From positions 2,046,001 to 2,110,000 of the forward strand of contig JAPEHQ010000002.1 of NCBI GenBank assembly GCA_027405735.1: 64,000 bases of DNA. The letters run 5' to 3'. Below are positions 22,073 to 34,090 of this stretch, in pieces. Position 1 is the stretch's first letter. Every line of letters starts with the position of its first letter. Source of the DNA: Mucor racemosus (lineage: Eukaryota; Mucoromycota; Mucoromycetes; Mucorales; Mucoraceae). The notes under the pieces are model-generated. The model did no database searches. It worked only from the letters and a program-made list of their open reading frames with translations, and was not told the origin of the DNA. Made by a program: the position numbers and the translations under genes.

Positions 22073-23342
22073 ATGACATTACAACAAGAATCCCATCAAG
22101 TTGCTCATCCACAATTATCGGCGGAATCTTTTGAGCTTCCTAGTGATGATAATTTTGAACAAGGGGAGCAAGATGAAGAGGATGAAACATCTACTTCTGA
22201 TATGGCTATTGCACCTACAGATATGGATTTAGATTCTCAACAAACTGTACGAGTAACAAGACCCGAACAACCAACTGATTTTATTTTACAAAGGCCATTA
22301 ACTACAGAAAAGGAACTATTGGATCTTGCGTTTAGGTAATAATTTTTCGTATAAAATGCTTGGCGTTTTCAACTAAAAATATAAACATATATTATAGGCC
22401 TGCTGCATTAAATACCCGAGTAACATGTCGCATTCATCGCTGTCGAGACGGTCTAGACAAACTGTACCCACAATATCATTTATTTATTGAACATTTAGCT
22501 ACAGGAGAAATTCAACATGTCATGACAGCTCGTAAGAAGAGAAAGAGTAATACTAGTTATTATACAATTACTGGTATTTATCGAGAAAATACCAGTGTAC
22601 CTGAAGGTTATGTTGAATTGGGTAAAGTTAGGTAAGTTCAAGGGCCTCTCATCTTTCCTTCTTTCTCTGGCTAACAACATTTATTCTAGGTCCAACTTTT
22701 TAGGCACAACATTTGTCATTTATTCTCATGGAAAAAACCCAGTAAAAAGAGAAATGACGACTAAAAAGAAGGATCTTCCAATTAGAGAAGAACTTGGCGC
22801 CGTTCTTTATGTAAGCGCAAATCAAGTTAATCCATGTTACTAAAAGAATGCTAATCAAGTTTATTTTTATGGACGTATAATAGGATCCAAATATTCTTGG
22901 ATTTAAAGGACCGAGAAAAATGACTATTTTGATGCATACATTAACTCGAGATGGCAAGCGACCTGAGTATAGACCTGTGAAGGAATCTGAAATGTTATTG
23001 AGTAAATACCGTGATGGAGGAGCTCGCGATTTATTAGTACTTCATAACAAGAGTCCACAATGGAACGAAGGTAGGTTTTTTATATATGAATATCTTGAAT
23101 AACATCAATCTAAACGCAAATTAGAAACGCAATCTTTTGTATTAAACTTCAACGGAAGAGTAACACAAGCATCTGTCAAAAACTTTCAAATTGTGCATGA
23201 CAATGATTTGGATTATATTGTAATGCAATTTGGCAGAGTTGAAAGAGATTCATTTACAATGGATTATAAATACCCAATGTGCTTGTTGCAAGCATTTTCC
23301 ATTGCACTCACTTCATTTGATGCTAAATTGGCCTGTGAATAA
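22073..23342 (+). CDS. Tubby-like protein (TULP), one-base frameshift
   Basis: Five exons: 22073-22335, 22398-22631, 22690-22810, 22885-23070, 23125-23342. An acidic N-terminus of about 85 residues precedes a C-terminal tubby domain: '[16 protein letters not shown]', '[12 protein letters not shown]', '[12 protein letters not shown]', '[17 protein letters not shown]', 'QFGRV', 'FDAKLACE' at the end. Tubby domains bind phosphoinositides at the plasma membrane through basic residues in the barrel; family members are adaptors or signal-responsive regulators. The frame breaks inside exon 4. 'GPRK' ends in AGAAAATGA, so the family's next residue Met and all later sequence sit one base out of frame (22917-22920). 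The summed exon length is 1022 nt, one short of a multiple of three. All else is intact, so this is either a base missing from the assembly or a very recent null allele. Confidence 0.9.
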
Positions 23343-23576
23343 ATAGATTTCGGAATGTTTGATTTACGGTAACATGTAAACTAATACAATAAAAAAAAAA
23401 GAAAAGAAAAAAGAAACACCGCATAAATAACCATAAAAAGATTTCCGATTGTGTATAAATAAGAGCCATAAAATTTAATATTACACATCTCTCTTTTTTA
23501 TCTCTTTAGTTTATTCTCTTTTTTGCTATTTTCCCTTAATATTTTACATACATTTACTTGCATATCAATAATAACA

Positions 23577-24701
23577 ATGTCAGATATTGTAGCTCATCAG
23601 CCAAACAGAAGTGCCAGACGTCAATTGAGCCGTGCACAAAGCAAAATAGACCGCAAAGAAGAAAAAAAGTTGATGAAGAATGCTCCAGATTCCGTTCGAT
23701 TCAATCCCAAGAAATCTCGCAAAGTGGTACCTTTTAACCCTATTAAAAATTCTTTAATTGAAAAAGACACGGCCACTATTATTACTCCTAAAAAGAAAAA
23801 GATTGATTTGACAGAGATAAATGTACCTGTTGTTACTAATAAATGTGATATTGAAATTTCTGCTAAAATGCCTAAAAATACCTCGGAAGTAAATTCATTT
23901 GGACAACACGAAAATAAGGAGCAAGCGGAGGAGGAGAAGGCTACCAGGCAACAAGAGCCACCAACATCATCTCCACCCCATGAAGAAGAAGAAGAGGAGG
24001 AAGAGGAGACATTAAAGGAGATTTCTCATCAATCAATTGCCAATGAGGAATCTGATTTAGTGAAAGAAAATTTACAACAATTATCAATCAAAGATAAATT
24101 AGATTTTGTTATAAATCAAAATGAAATTTCAGATATTAAAGATGAAAATAGTGATAAAATCATGAATGATACAGCTGTTGTCACTGCCGTTACTAGTTTC
24201 ACTCCTATTACTGATGAATCAATTGACAAGAAAGTTGACGCCGAAACACAATCCGATCTTGTAACCACAACAATAACAAACGATGAAACAAACGTAAATG
24301 AGACAAACAAGGAGATCAAGGAAATCAAAAAGAACCAACAAGAAGAAGAAGAAGAAAAAGCAGATCAGGAGCAAGTAATGTTACAAAAAGAAACAACACC
24401 TGCGCCATCAATGACAACCTCTGCTTCTATTTCGGATAAAATATCTCCTTCTACTTCTACATCAAGTACTAAGCGCAAATCCAGTTTGATCTCACGATTA
24501 TTTAAAAACAAAAATAGTAGCAAAAAGGTACAGCATGTCATGTAGTAATTAATAAACATTTCAATATGCAATTTTCTAAATTTACTCTTTTTATAGGATA
24601 TCAATTTAATTCAAGAATCTTCATCATTAAATGAAACATGTTCTAAAACTTTAGAAAAGAAGAAAAAGCCCAAAGCTTGGAAGATTTGGAAGAAATTGTA
24701 A
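23577..24701 (+). CDS. Hypothetical Glu/Lys-rich protein
   Basis: Two exons, 23577-24527 and 24597-24701, give 351 aa. Start chosen at MSDIVAHQ, which follows a CAATAATAACA context; an in-frame ATG 18 codons upstream (23523) adds only hydrophobic leader-like residues and lies very near the T-rich promoter. The N-terminus is basic with 'RSARRQLSRAQSK' and 'RFNPKKSRKVVPFNP', the middle is strongly acidic with a Glu run, and the C-terminus has 'KRKSSLISRLFKNK' and ends with a basic Trp/Lys tail (KAWKIWKKL). It looks intrinsically disordered with candidate phosphosites and a possible membrane-binding amphipathic tail. I recognise no family. Confidence 0.7.
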
Positions 24702-24877
24702 CAAAAATAATGACACATTTGACAGGGCAAAACGATCATCAACCAAAAAGTATAATAATAAAAAAACTCCTCTTTAAAACATAAAAACAAGAGAAATAAC
24801 AAAACGCCCTTGATCGTTTTTCTTCATATAACAGAAAGTCTAGAGCCCTGTTCTTTTTTCTTATTCTTATTAAAAAT

Positions 24878-26099
24878 ATGATTCATGTACGATTATTCAT
24901 CAAACAATCATTTAAATGCAACAATTCAACATTTAATAAAAGACATTTATCAATCAAGTAAATTCAAGTTGGACGCGTTGATATTATTTTGTTTCTTTTC
25001 TGATTTTGTCTAGTTTTAGCAAACGAAATGTCTTTGGAAAATACGAAAGTGTATTAAAATCAAAAGTATTTATTCGACCATTTGTTGCAACACCTCAAAT
25101 CCCACCTAAAAAAGAGGCTCAGGAACAGCAAGAAAATAAAAAGCAGGTACGACAACAACAAAAAAAAAAAAAAAAAAAAAAAAAAAACCGCACACAATTT
25201 AGATTTCCAGAATCTAACTTACAGAATGATTAGTTGTTATTACATGAAAATATTTATACGATTCCAAACATGTTGACATTTGGGAGATTATTAGCAGCAC
25301 CGTATGTTGGATATTTAATTATAAATCAAGACTATCCATTAGCATTAGGTGTATTTGTGGCTGCCGGGATTACAGACATGGTAAAAGTATAAAATATAAA
25401 AAAAAGGGTTTTCAATATATTATTAACCATAAATGAATTAGTTGGATGGATTTATAGCTAGAAGATTTAATTTGAAAACAATTGTTGGCAGTATCATTGA
25501 TCCCATGGCAGATAAAGCATTGATGACAATATTAACAATTACACTAGCTATGCAAGATTTATTACCAAGTAAGTCATTTAATTGTGTACAACATACTGCA
25601 AGTTATTAATAAATCAATATTTTCAGTGCCATTAGCATATGTTATTCTTGGTAGAGACGCTGGACTTGTTATTTCAGCCTTTTATTATAGATACATCTCT
25701 TTGCCTAAACCAGTAAGTGAATAGAAAAACGTGAAAGTTTAATGTTACTCTATAAAATATTAAATATTACACAAGAAAACATTAGTTCGATACTTTGATT
25801 TTTCCATTCCATCAGCAGAAGTTAGACCTACAACTATTAGTAAAATAAATACATTATTGCAGTTGGTGTTGGTAAGTGCAACATTAACAACCGCCACATT
25901 TAATCAGCCAAGTACAGAGATTTTAACTGCACTACAGTAAGAAACAAGCATTTTTCTGTGTGTCATACACAAGAAATTATAAATTAATTAACCTTTTACT
26001 TTCCCTTTTAGATGGACTGTAGGTAGCACAACTATATGGTCGGGAGCAAGTTATATTTACTCCAAGGATGCTGTTAGAATCCTGAATAAACAGAAATAA
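24878..26099 (+). CDS. CRD1: Cardiolipin synthase (CDP-alcohol phosphatidyltransferase)
   Basis: Seven exons: 24878-24957, 25014-25146, 25234-25380, 25442-25568, 25627-25712, 25776-25936, 26012-26099. All phases close, giving 273 aa. The eukaryotic enzyme joins CDP-diacylglycerol and phosphatidylglycerol to make cardiolipin in the mitochondrial inner membrane. The first about 50 residues are rich in Arg, Lys and Ser with no acidic residue early, as in a mitochondrial presequence. The CDP-alcohol motif D-G-x2-A-R-x8-G-x3-D-x3-D is complete at residues 122-144. 'NMLTFGRLLAAPYVGYL' opens the first membrane segment, and 'RYFDFSIPSAEVRPTTISK' is typical of the cardiolipin synthase branch. Intron 2 holds an uninterrupted A run of more than 25. 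The ATG at 24878 is the only start that supplies a presequence in phase. Confidence 0.9.
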
Positions 26100-26452
26100 A
26101 CATTTTCTTCTCTTTTCTTGTTTAAACAATAAAAAATTACATTCATTTAATCTAGTCGAAAAGGTTGCTTTGACAGTTAATTTCTTGTGTCTATTTAACT
26201 CTCCTTAATTCCATTTTGACAAACAAAAAAAACTACTATCAAACCCCCACACATACACACACAAGTCTCCCCCCCTTGGACCCCCTTAAAAAACAGAATT
26301 TATTATACAGTAAGTTGTATTTATATATATATATATGTATACTATACATCTTGATGAAAACTAAACATTTCACCAGAGTTCCTTCTTTTTTTCTCATTCT
26401 TTCTTTCTCCTATAATCAAAAATAGTTTCTTTATGTCGAATATATATAAAAA

Positions 26453-29400
26453 ATGACTCTAAATAATAATAATAATAACAGCGCATTATCAGCAGCACAA
26501 CAAATTGCATCAAACACAACAGCTGTACAAGTTGCACTTCGAGTGAGGCCTTTAACTCAACAAGATAGATCTCAACCAAGATTTTCAAATTCAACAGATT
26601 CAGATGTGATAAAAACATATGAAAAATCTGTTGCTATAGTACCACATCAAAAAACATTTCAATTTGATCATGTATTTGATGTGAATAGTACTCAAGAACA
26701 AGTGTTTACATCTGTTGCATCCAATTTTGTTGATAGATTTATTGATGGATATAATGTTACAATATTAGCATATGTAAGGAAATATTTTTCTTGTTATAAA
26801 TCAATTCATGCTAATATTATTTCAGGGACAAACTTCTTCTGGTAAAACTTATACAATGGGAACTGCCATTGATGACCATTCAAATCCAGATCAAGAGGGC
26901 ATTATACCTCGAGCAATGTCTGCATTATTTCAAAGATTAGATGATATACAAAAGCAACCATCCAACACAAAACCACAACAATCAGCAACCACACAAAATT
27001 CAATAAAACGAGTTCCTCCATCTGGTCTTTCGACTTTTCCCCCTACTTCAGGTCTTCGAGTTCCGAGAAGATCAGCTTCAACAGCAAAATTAAGGCCTGT
27101 TTCAATGATTACACCTCCTCGCCGTGGATCAAGTGCTTCAATTAATACATCAAATTCAACGCAATCAAATGAAAAATCAACTAAATACACCGTTCATGTT
27201 TCATTTATTGAAATTTATAACGAAGAATTAATTGATTTATTAAATCCTGCTCCTTCTCACGAAAGAGCACCTGTCACTATAAGAGAAGATACTAAAGGCC
27301 ATATTATTTGGACTGGCTTAAAGGAGGTTCCTGTGGGAAGTACTGAAGATGTTCTTAGGTAAGCGGTGATGCAATGCATTATTTATAATATACACATAAA
27401 TACAATTTTGCTAAACTTACTATTATAAAATAGATTTCTTCAAATGGGAACAGAGAACCGCGCGACGGGATCTACCGATATGAATGCCAAATCATCAAGA
27501 TCGCATGCTATTTTTTCAGTAACGCTAAAACAAGAAAAATGGGTGCCATCATCTTCAAATTCAACCAGTAAAGCAGCACCTTCTGTATCACGCTCAACCG
27601 CTAGTAACACAAGTAGTACTTTAAATCATAGACATAGTACTCTTAATGTAAAAGCTATGGCTGCTCAAATGGAAAAAAGATCAACTTCACCTACATTAGC
27701 GTCAGATGAAGAAGATGGTGAATGGATGGTTTCAAACTCTAAATTTCATTTTGTTGATTTAGCAGGTTCTGAAAGATTAAAAAGAACTGCTGCTCAAGGT
27801 GATCGACGTAAAGAAGGTATTAACATTAATGCAGGCTTGCTTGCTTTGGGAAATGTCATTTCAGCTTTATCAGACCCTTCTTCAAAAAAATCAACGCATG
27901 TACCTTATCGTGATTCAAAGTTAACTCGTTTATTACAAGATTCTTTGGGTGGAAATTCAACTACATTAATGATTGCTTGCGTGAGTCCTGCTGAAATTAA
28001 TTTGACAGAAACAATCAATACAATCAAATATGCTTATCGCGCCAGAAGCATACGAAATAAAACCGAAAAAAATGAAACTGAAGAATGGATGACAAGCGAT
28101 AATTTAGATCATTTACGTCAAATTATTTCAAAACTAAAAGCCGAAGTAAAAATGCTTAAAAATTCACCTCATCATAGAAATTCACCTTCACCCATGTCTT
28201 CATCAGGAAGTGGTTCGCCAAAAGCACATGCAACTATATTTGCTCATGGCCATCATGGTATCATCTCTCCTTCCTCTTCATCATTGTCAGATAGTGATCC
28301 TCATCCTTCTACATGTCCATCTATGTCTGCTACTACAAATATCACCATGCCCGATAGCTCAACTTCATTAGAGTTGTGCGATGCTCAAAGCCATGGTAGC
28401 CATAGCAACGAAGTTGCCATTATGGTTGCTGATTTACGTAGACAGATTGAAGAACTCCAAAATGAAGTTACAGTTACTCGTGAGCGTAATTTGCTTGTTG
28501 AAAAAGAATTACGTCAAAAATCAAGTCCAGGAGATGTTGCAGACAATGAATTCCAACATTTGGTTGAACCTGTTATTGAAGAATATGAAAAATCTATATC
28601 TGGTCTTGAATCTCAATTAGCCATGACAAGAGCTGCTCTTAGTCATTCTGATCAAGCACTTGAAGTTCAACAAGCTAAAATCGCCGAATATGAAACTATG
28701 CAAGCAAATGAAGTACAAGTTTTGGAAGAACTCAAAACTCGTCTTTCTGCTGCAATTGGTCGTGAACATTCCTCAGAATCTTATTGTTTAGAACTTGAAT
28801 CTCAATTAGAGAAATCTGTGCTTGATGGCAATAGAGATCAGCAAATTTTATCCGAGTTGCGTGAAAAAATCATGAAGTTTAAGGAAATGGACGAACATAC
28901 TGAACAGTATATTGGTGATCTTGAAGCAAGATTATCAGCCTCTGAACTAGAAAAATCTAAATTGACAGAAAAGATTGCTAGTCTCGCTAACATGGGAGAT
29001 GAACCCGAGAATGATAAATCTGAATTAAAACAATCTACTAGAGCTTTATCAAATCAAAAGGCTGAGCAGAAGTTACTTGAGAAAGATCTCGCTGAATGCC
29101 AAACTAAATGTCAGGAGTTGGAGCAGGAGTTGACATTGATCAAGGAGCAACAACAACAACAGCAAGAGAAAAAGCCTCAATTAACTGATCAAGCCTCGCA
29201 ATCGGAAAACTATGTCAATGAAGAAAAGGCCGTAGAGATTTCAGAACTTGCTGCATTATTAGCTCAAAAAGAATCTCAGGTCCAAGTACTCGAATCACGA
29301 TTAGATGAAATCAATACAATGAAACTAGAACTATCCAATTTACGCCAATCTCATTTGGAAGAGACAACTCGACTTGAAGAGAACCTTGGTAATTTGAAAA

Positions 29401-31907
29401 CTGCTCATCAAGCACAACTATTACAAGAGCAACAACATAGCCAGGAACTGCAAGCTACTTTGGATACGCTTACAGAAACGCATGCAAGTGAAATAAACCA
29501 GACTAAATCAGATTATGCTGATCTTCAGCAACTGATGCGTCAACAGGAGATAGCTTCACAAACAATGTTGCGCGAGCGTTTAGTAGAATTGGAAAAATTC
29601 AAATCTGATTTTAATGCTTTACATCAAGTAGAAGAAAAACAAGATGCTATTATTCAAGGCTTGGAGGCCAAATTGGAAGAAATGGATCACCTTGTTTCCT
29701 CTTTGCAAACTCAATTAGAAGAAAGAGATCAAACGATTCAACTATTGGAAGCAGATAATGCAAGCAAGACTGAAATCGCCGCTAATATGCAAAAGCAATT
29801 AGAAAGTGTTATTAAAGATGTATGTGGCATGGGCTCAGAAAAGAAGCAATTGGAAAAAGTTATATCTTTTGTGGAAGGTACTTTGAGACTTCAAGACGCT
29901 AAATCTGACAAGACAATTGAAACATTAGAAGATATTAAACACCATTATAAAGTACGCGAAGAAGAAATTGAAGAGAAAAGACGCACTGTCAATTTACTTT
30001 CTGCTGAAAAGGATGAATTATCGCAATCATTAGAACAAATTTCGCAACGTGCTTCTCAAGGCGATGCTATGGTTAAAAATCTTGAATGTGAATTGAATGA
30101 AGCTCGTTTATCATTAACTGAACAAGCTAATTTAGTGATGCAACTCAAACAAGAGCAATCTCAAACAGAATTTGAATTACAACGGGTGCAAGCATTAGAA
30201 GCTCGAGTTCAAGAACTTGATAAAGAAATTGAGTTGCAACAGCAAGGCAAATTAGAAAAGCAAAAAGAGCTTGAACAATTGGAACATGCTCTACAAAAGC
30301 AAATGGTTCAAAATGAAGGCTTGATTCGTACTCTTGCTGAATTAGAGACTACTATCAAGGAAGAACGTGCATTGGTCTCTTCTCATGATGCAACTGGTAT
30401 GGTATCTGAACTCGAAAGTAAATTAACTGCTTTGCAACAAGTAAAGAAGCGCGAAGATGATGTCTGGAAAGCTCAAGTGGAAAAAACCAAAGAAGAGTTG
30501 TATATTACTCGCAAAGAGAATTTGGAGTTTAAGCATAAAATCGAACAACTTGAAATGTCTTTGGCTCGAGTAAAGAAACAAATTGCTATAGCTACACCAG
30601 TAAATTCAAGCTTTGAAACAATTACTGTCGATGAAAGTGAAGATGATCATGATCAAGATATAGATCATGCTGAGCGAATTTTACATTTAAGTGATGAATC
30701 CTTCTCTCATGGTAACCAGCAAGACTTGTTGGATAAGATTGTGCTGTTACAAGAAGACAATGCTCAACTTTTGAAGCATAATGACAACTTGGAATCTCAA
30801 CTTGTATTACAACGTGGTCAATTAACACTTGAAACCAAAAATTTAGAATTGGAATTGATGAAATTAACTGCTGCAAATGACCGTTTAGAAAAGGAAATGG
30901 AGCAAGTGATACCTAGAAATAACAGTGGTGGTCTTGCTGCTCATAGCAGAGAGTCAATTCAATTTACTTCTCCCCCTCAAACTCCTCGAGTATCATCTCC
31001 TCCTCCTCCAACAGCAAGTAATAGCACTGGAAGCATCATTCATTACAAGTTGCAACGTGATATCTCTCAGTCAAATATTGCCAAGTTGTCTAAATCTGTT
31101 TCATACAGATCTGTTTCTACCATGTTGAACGATAACAATAACACTGTTGCTGATGAAGAAGCTTTGAAACGCATGTCATCTATCTCTATGAAATCTGACA
31201 TTGTTCCTCGTCCTTCGTCTTCACTTCGTAGTAGTCATACACTTATCAATTCTAATAATCTTCCGCCTCCAACTGCACCACCATCAAACCCTCTTCCTCC
31301 TATTCCTACTCCATTACCTGCTCTTCCCTCTTCTCCTTCATCACCTTGTCTTGCTGGCGGTGATGTATCTGACCATGGTAGTGACCCTGGATCTCCACCT
31401 ATGCATCCTATTACTGTAGGCACCTCAAGACAATCTTCTCTTCATCGTCAAGACTCCACAGCATCTACCAGCTTTAGTGAAATTATGAACTCTACATCTT
31501 CAGCCAACTTTACATCTGAACAATACGACAAACTTATTCGTTCTTTGCAACGTAAAGCCCAATATGCCGAAAACGATGTGCGAGCTCATCAAGAAGTTAT
31601 TAGCAAGCTGGAATCACAATTATCTCGATCAGAATCTTCTGTCCGTGAAGTGAAAAAGCAATTGGATCTCTTGGGTAGAGAAAAACAAGCTTACAACCTT
31701 GAAATACAAAATTTGCGTACGCAAGTAACTCAAATACAAACACAACAAAAAACCTTGTCAGATGAATCCTCTGTCGAACTCAAGGAACTAGAAGAAAAGT
31801 TGGAGCAACAAAAGGCTCTCAAAGAGAAAGCAGAGAAGGCCAGAAGAATTTTGGAAAATCGCATGGATGAATTGATGAATAAGAAGAGTAAATTCATGTG
31901 CTTCTAA
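26453..31907 (+). CDS. Kinesin-like motor protein, probably kinesin-4 family
   Basis: Three exons, 26453-26773, 26826-27358 and 27434-31907, give 1775 aa. N-terminal motor (about 20-492): '[10 protein letters not shown]', P-loop GQTSSGKT at 108-115 directly after intron 1, switch I NAKSSRSH at 302-309, switch II DLAGSE at 393-398, '[19 protein letters not shown]'. The signature '[12 protein letters not shown]' and 'RARSIRNK' at the motor end favour kinesin-4 (KIF4/KIF21/KIF27 group). Two unusual low-complexity inserts of about 75-80 residues interrupt the motor, one before '[13 protein letters not shown]' and one before 'FHFVDLAG'. A very long coiled coil follows (about 600-1430), then a Pro/Ser-rich linker (about 1510-1640) and a final coiled coil. 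It should be a dimeric plus-end motor or microtubule-dynamics regulator; cargo is unknown. Confidence 0.93.
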
Positions 31908-32076
31908 TCAACCCCCTTTCTTGTTGTTATATACCAGTTTTGTATTGCCTACTAATTATATATTCCTATCTATCTATTCCTATTTATGATATCCTTTTTT
32001 TTCACATTTTGTTTATTCATTCCTTTGTAATTTTTTCTTTCTTTTTAATAACACTAATACTATGATTTTTCCCTCC

Positions 32077-32114
32077 ATTTTTTTTTTTTTTTTTTACTAA
32101 TCTTTCAGTTTATA

Positions 32115-32147
<33 letters not shown>
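32077..32147. repeat. Poly-T and A31 tracts after the kinesin gene
   Basis: T18 at 32077-32094 is followed by 'TATAAT' and A31 at 32117-32147. Such lengths are error-prone and may mark the 3' end region of the kinesin transcript. Confidence 0.8.
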
Positions 32148-32151
<4 letters not shown>

Positions 32152-32429
32152 GCATGTTATTTATTTGAAGTTTAATATCTTTTAGTGAACTACAATCTTG
32201 GGCTTTAGCTTGTTAAATTCATATGAAATTTGCTATCAAAAGTAGCTCTTAATCATATATACCTGAAAAAGCGCTGAAAAATGACAAAAACTGATATGAT
32301 ATTCATATTTATTGCTAATGCTGCAAAAGTTCTTGGGGTTTATCACATTTGTAGATGTCAATAATAGAAAATCTCGTATCTTGTGGTAAAATAAGTTTGT
32401 ATTGATTTTATGTAGCTACCAGTTGAAAA

Positions 32430-32870
32430 AAATTGGATTTTCGAAACACTAATTTCTGGAATTACTACCTTGAAATTATTCTATATCTCACAAAAGACTA
32501 TAAAACAGGTAAAACTCATTGCTTTTTTCTTGAAAACTGGGTTTCTCTTTTTACTCCTGCTCTATTTTTTTTTTCACTAAATAACACCAAGAAAAAATTA
32601 TATGCCAATGTACCTGAGATGTTCAACTTTAATTCAAAAATAAGTATCCGGATATATCCTATTTTTTGCAGTTGGTATAACGTTTTTAGTGTTAATGTTT
32701 CAGATTTTTACACGTATTTCACTGGCAAAAATTAAAAACTTTGAGCGTTCATATCTCTGCAAAAAATTAAGCTATACAAACAGCTTTTTATAATAAAACT
32801 TGATTTTTTTGAAGTGCTCTATAACATATCAGTATAAAAAAATTCTAAACATCTTTTTTTTATTCCATTT
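32430..32870 (+). repeat. Repeat R2, copy 2
   Basis: Best preserved R2 frame (open 32433-32735). Shares 'GAAAACTGGGT', 'CACTAAATAACACCAAGAAA' and 'GTATCCGGATATATCCTATT' with the other copies. Confidence 0.8.
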
Positions 32871-33833
32871 AAACATAGAAAAATGTAAACTTTTTTTTCA
32901 GTTTTTCGAACTTTTTTTAGCTTTACCCTTGGTTGCTTCCCCTCTGACAATTCCATTATTTTCCCAACCGTTACATTACTTTTCCCTGCCGTTACATTGC
33001 TTTCTATCATTGCTTAACTTGGCTTCCCTCTTTTAGATTATAATAAAAGTGGTATAAAATAGCTTTAGCGATAGTATTATTATAATATTACTAATATGGG
33101 GTATCACACTCGTGTCATGATATCATTTAAAATACTACTTCCTCCGAGATGTTGCACTAAATTATCAATTTTGATCAGTGCCATTGTTGACAAACACGAA
33201 CGTCATGATAGAAGAATATAGATTTAAATAGGCCCCTCCCATCAATCTACCAAATTTAGGCTGTTTCTAATTATATACAATTAACATGATGTAAAATCAA
33301 CTATTTTGGGCTGCTTTACGATTGCTTAAACTTTAGAAAAGAACATTTTAATGTATAACAAGAAGTTTTTTCTGATTTTGGCCTGGTATTTGAATTAAAT
33401 ATTGACAGGTAAGATTTAAACAGTTCTTTCTTCCTCTCTTTATCATAAAAATAAAAGCTTTATTATTTTCGGAAATAGAACGGAAAAATCTCGTATTCAT
33501 TTCAATGGAGGATGTTGAAACTAGAAAATAGTATTCGTTGTTTCTTAAATTAAATGCATTATCATCCCCATATCCTCATATTTTTACTATTCAAAAATCA
33601 GTATGTAGTTATTATATATATTTTACTTTATGATAATAGCCCATGTTTTTTTTTTTACATCTTGGAACAGCTGGTAGGTTTTTTAAACTGAATTTTGCAG
33701 CGGTTAAATTCTTAATTCGCAGCTGTGGGGTTTTGGATTTAGCTTCCCTTTTTAAAAAAAAATCGGTCTTTAAGGATTTTTTCTTTAGTAAAATAGAATC
33801 AGAATATAAACATTTCAGTACTCACTAGTATTA

Positions 33834-33897
33834 CCTGGCACAAAGAGTAGAAATTCAGAAAGATTTTGAAAGTTCTTTTTTTACACTTTGTGCCAGG
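33834..33897. repeat. 12-bp perfect inverted repeat (CCTGGCACAAAG .. CTTTGTGCCAGG)
   Basis: Arms 33834-33845 and 33886-33897 with a 40-bp loop, too small for a known element; a possible hairpin or binding-site pair. Confidence 0.6.
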
Positions 33898-33952
33898 ACG
33901 TTTTTTTTGTTTTTTTTTTGTTTCCCCTCCCCCCTATGCCTTACCGCTGACC

Positions 33953-34090
33953 TTCGCTTTACTTTTCCCATGATGTACTTTGCGTTCCACATACTCTTCG
34001 CTTTACTTTTCCCAACCATTTCAATTTTTTCATGCTTTATTTTCCCATAATATTCTCTATACTTTCCCATAATATTCTCTTTACTTTACA
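33953..34090. repeat. Degenerate C/T-rich tandem repeat
   Basis: 'TTCGCTTTACTTTTCCCA' occurs twice about 45 bp apart, followed by two adjacent 22-23 bp 'TCCCATAATATTCTCT' units. Confidence 0.6.
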
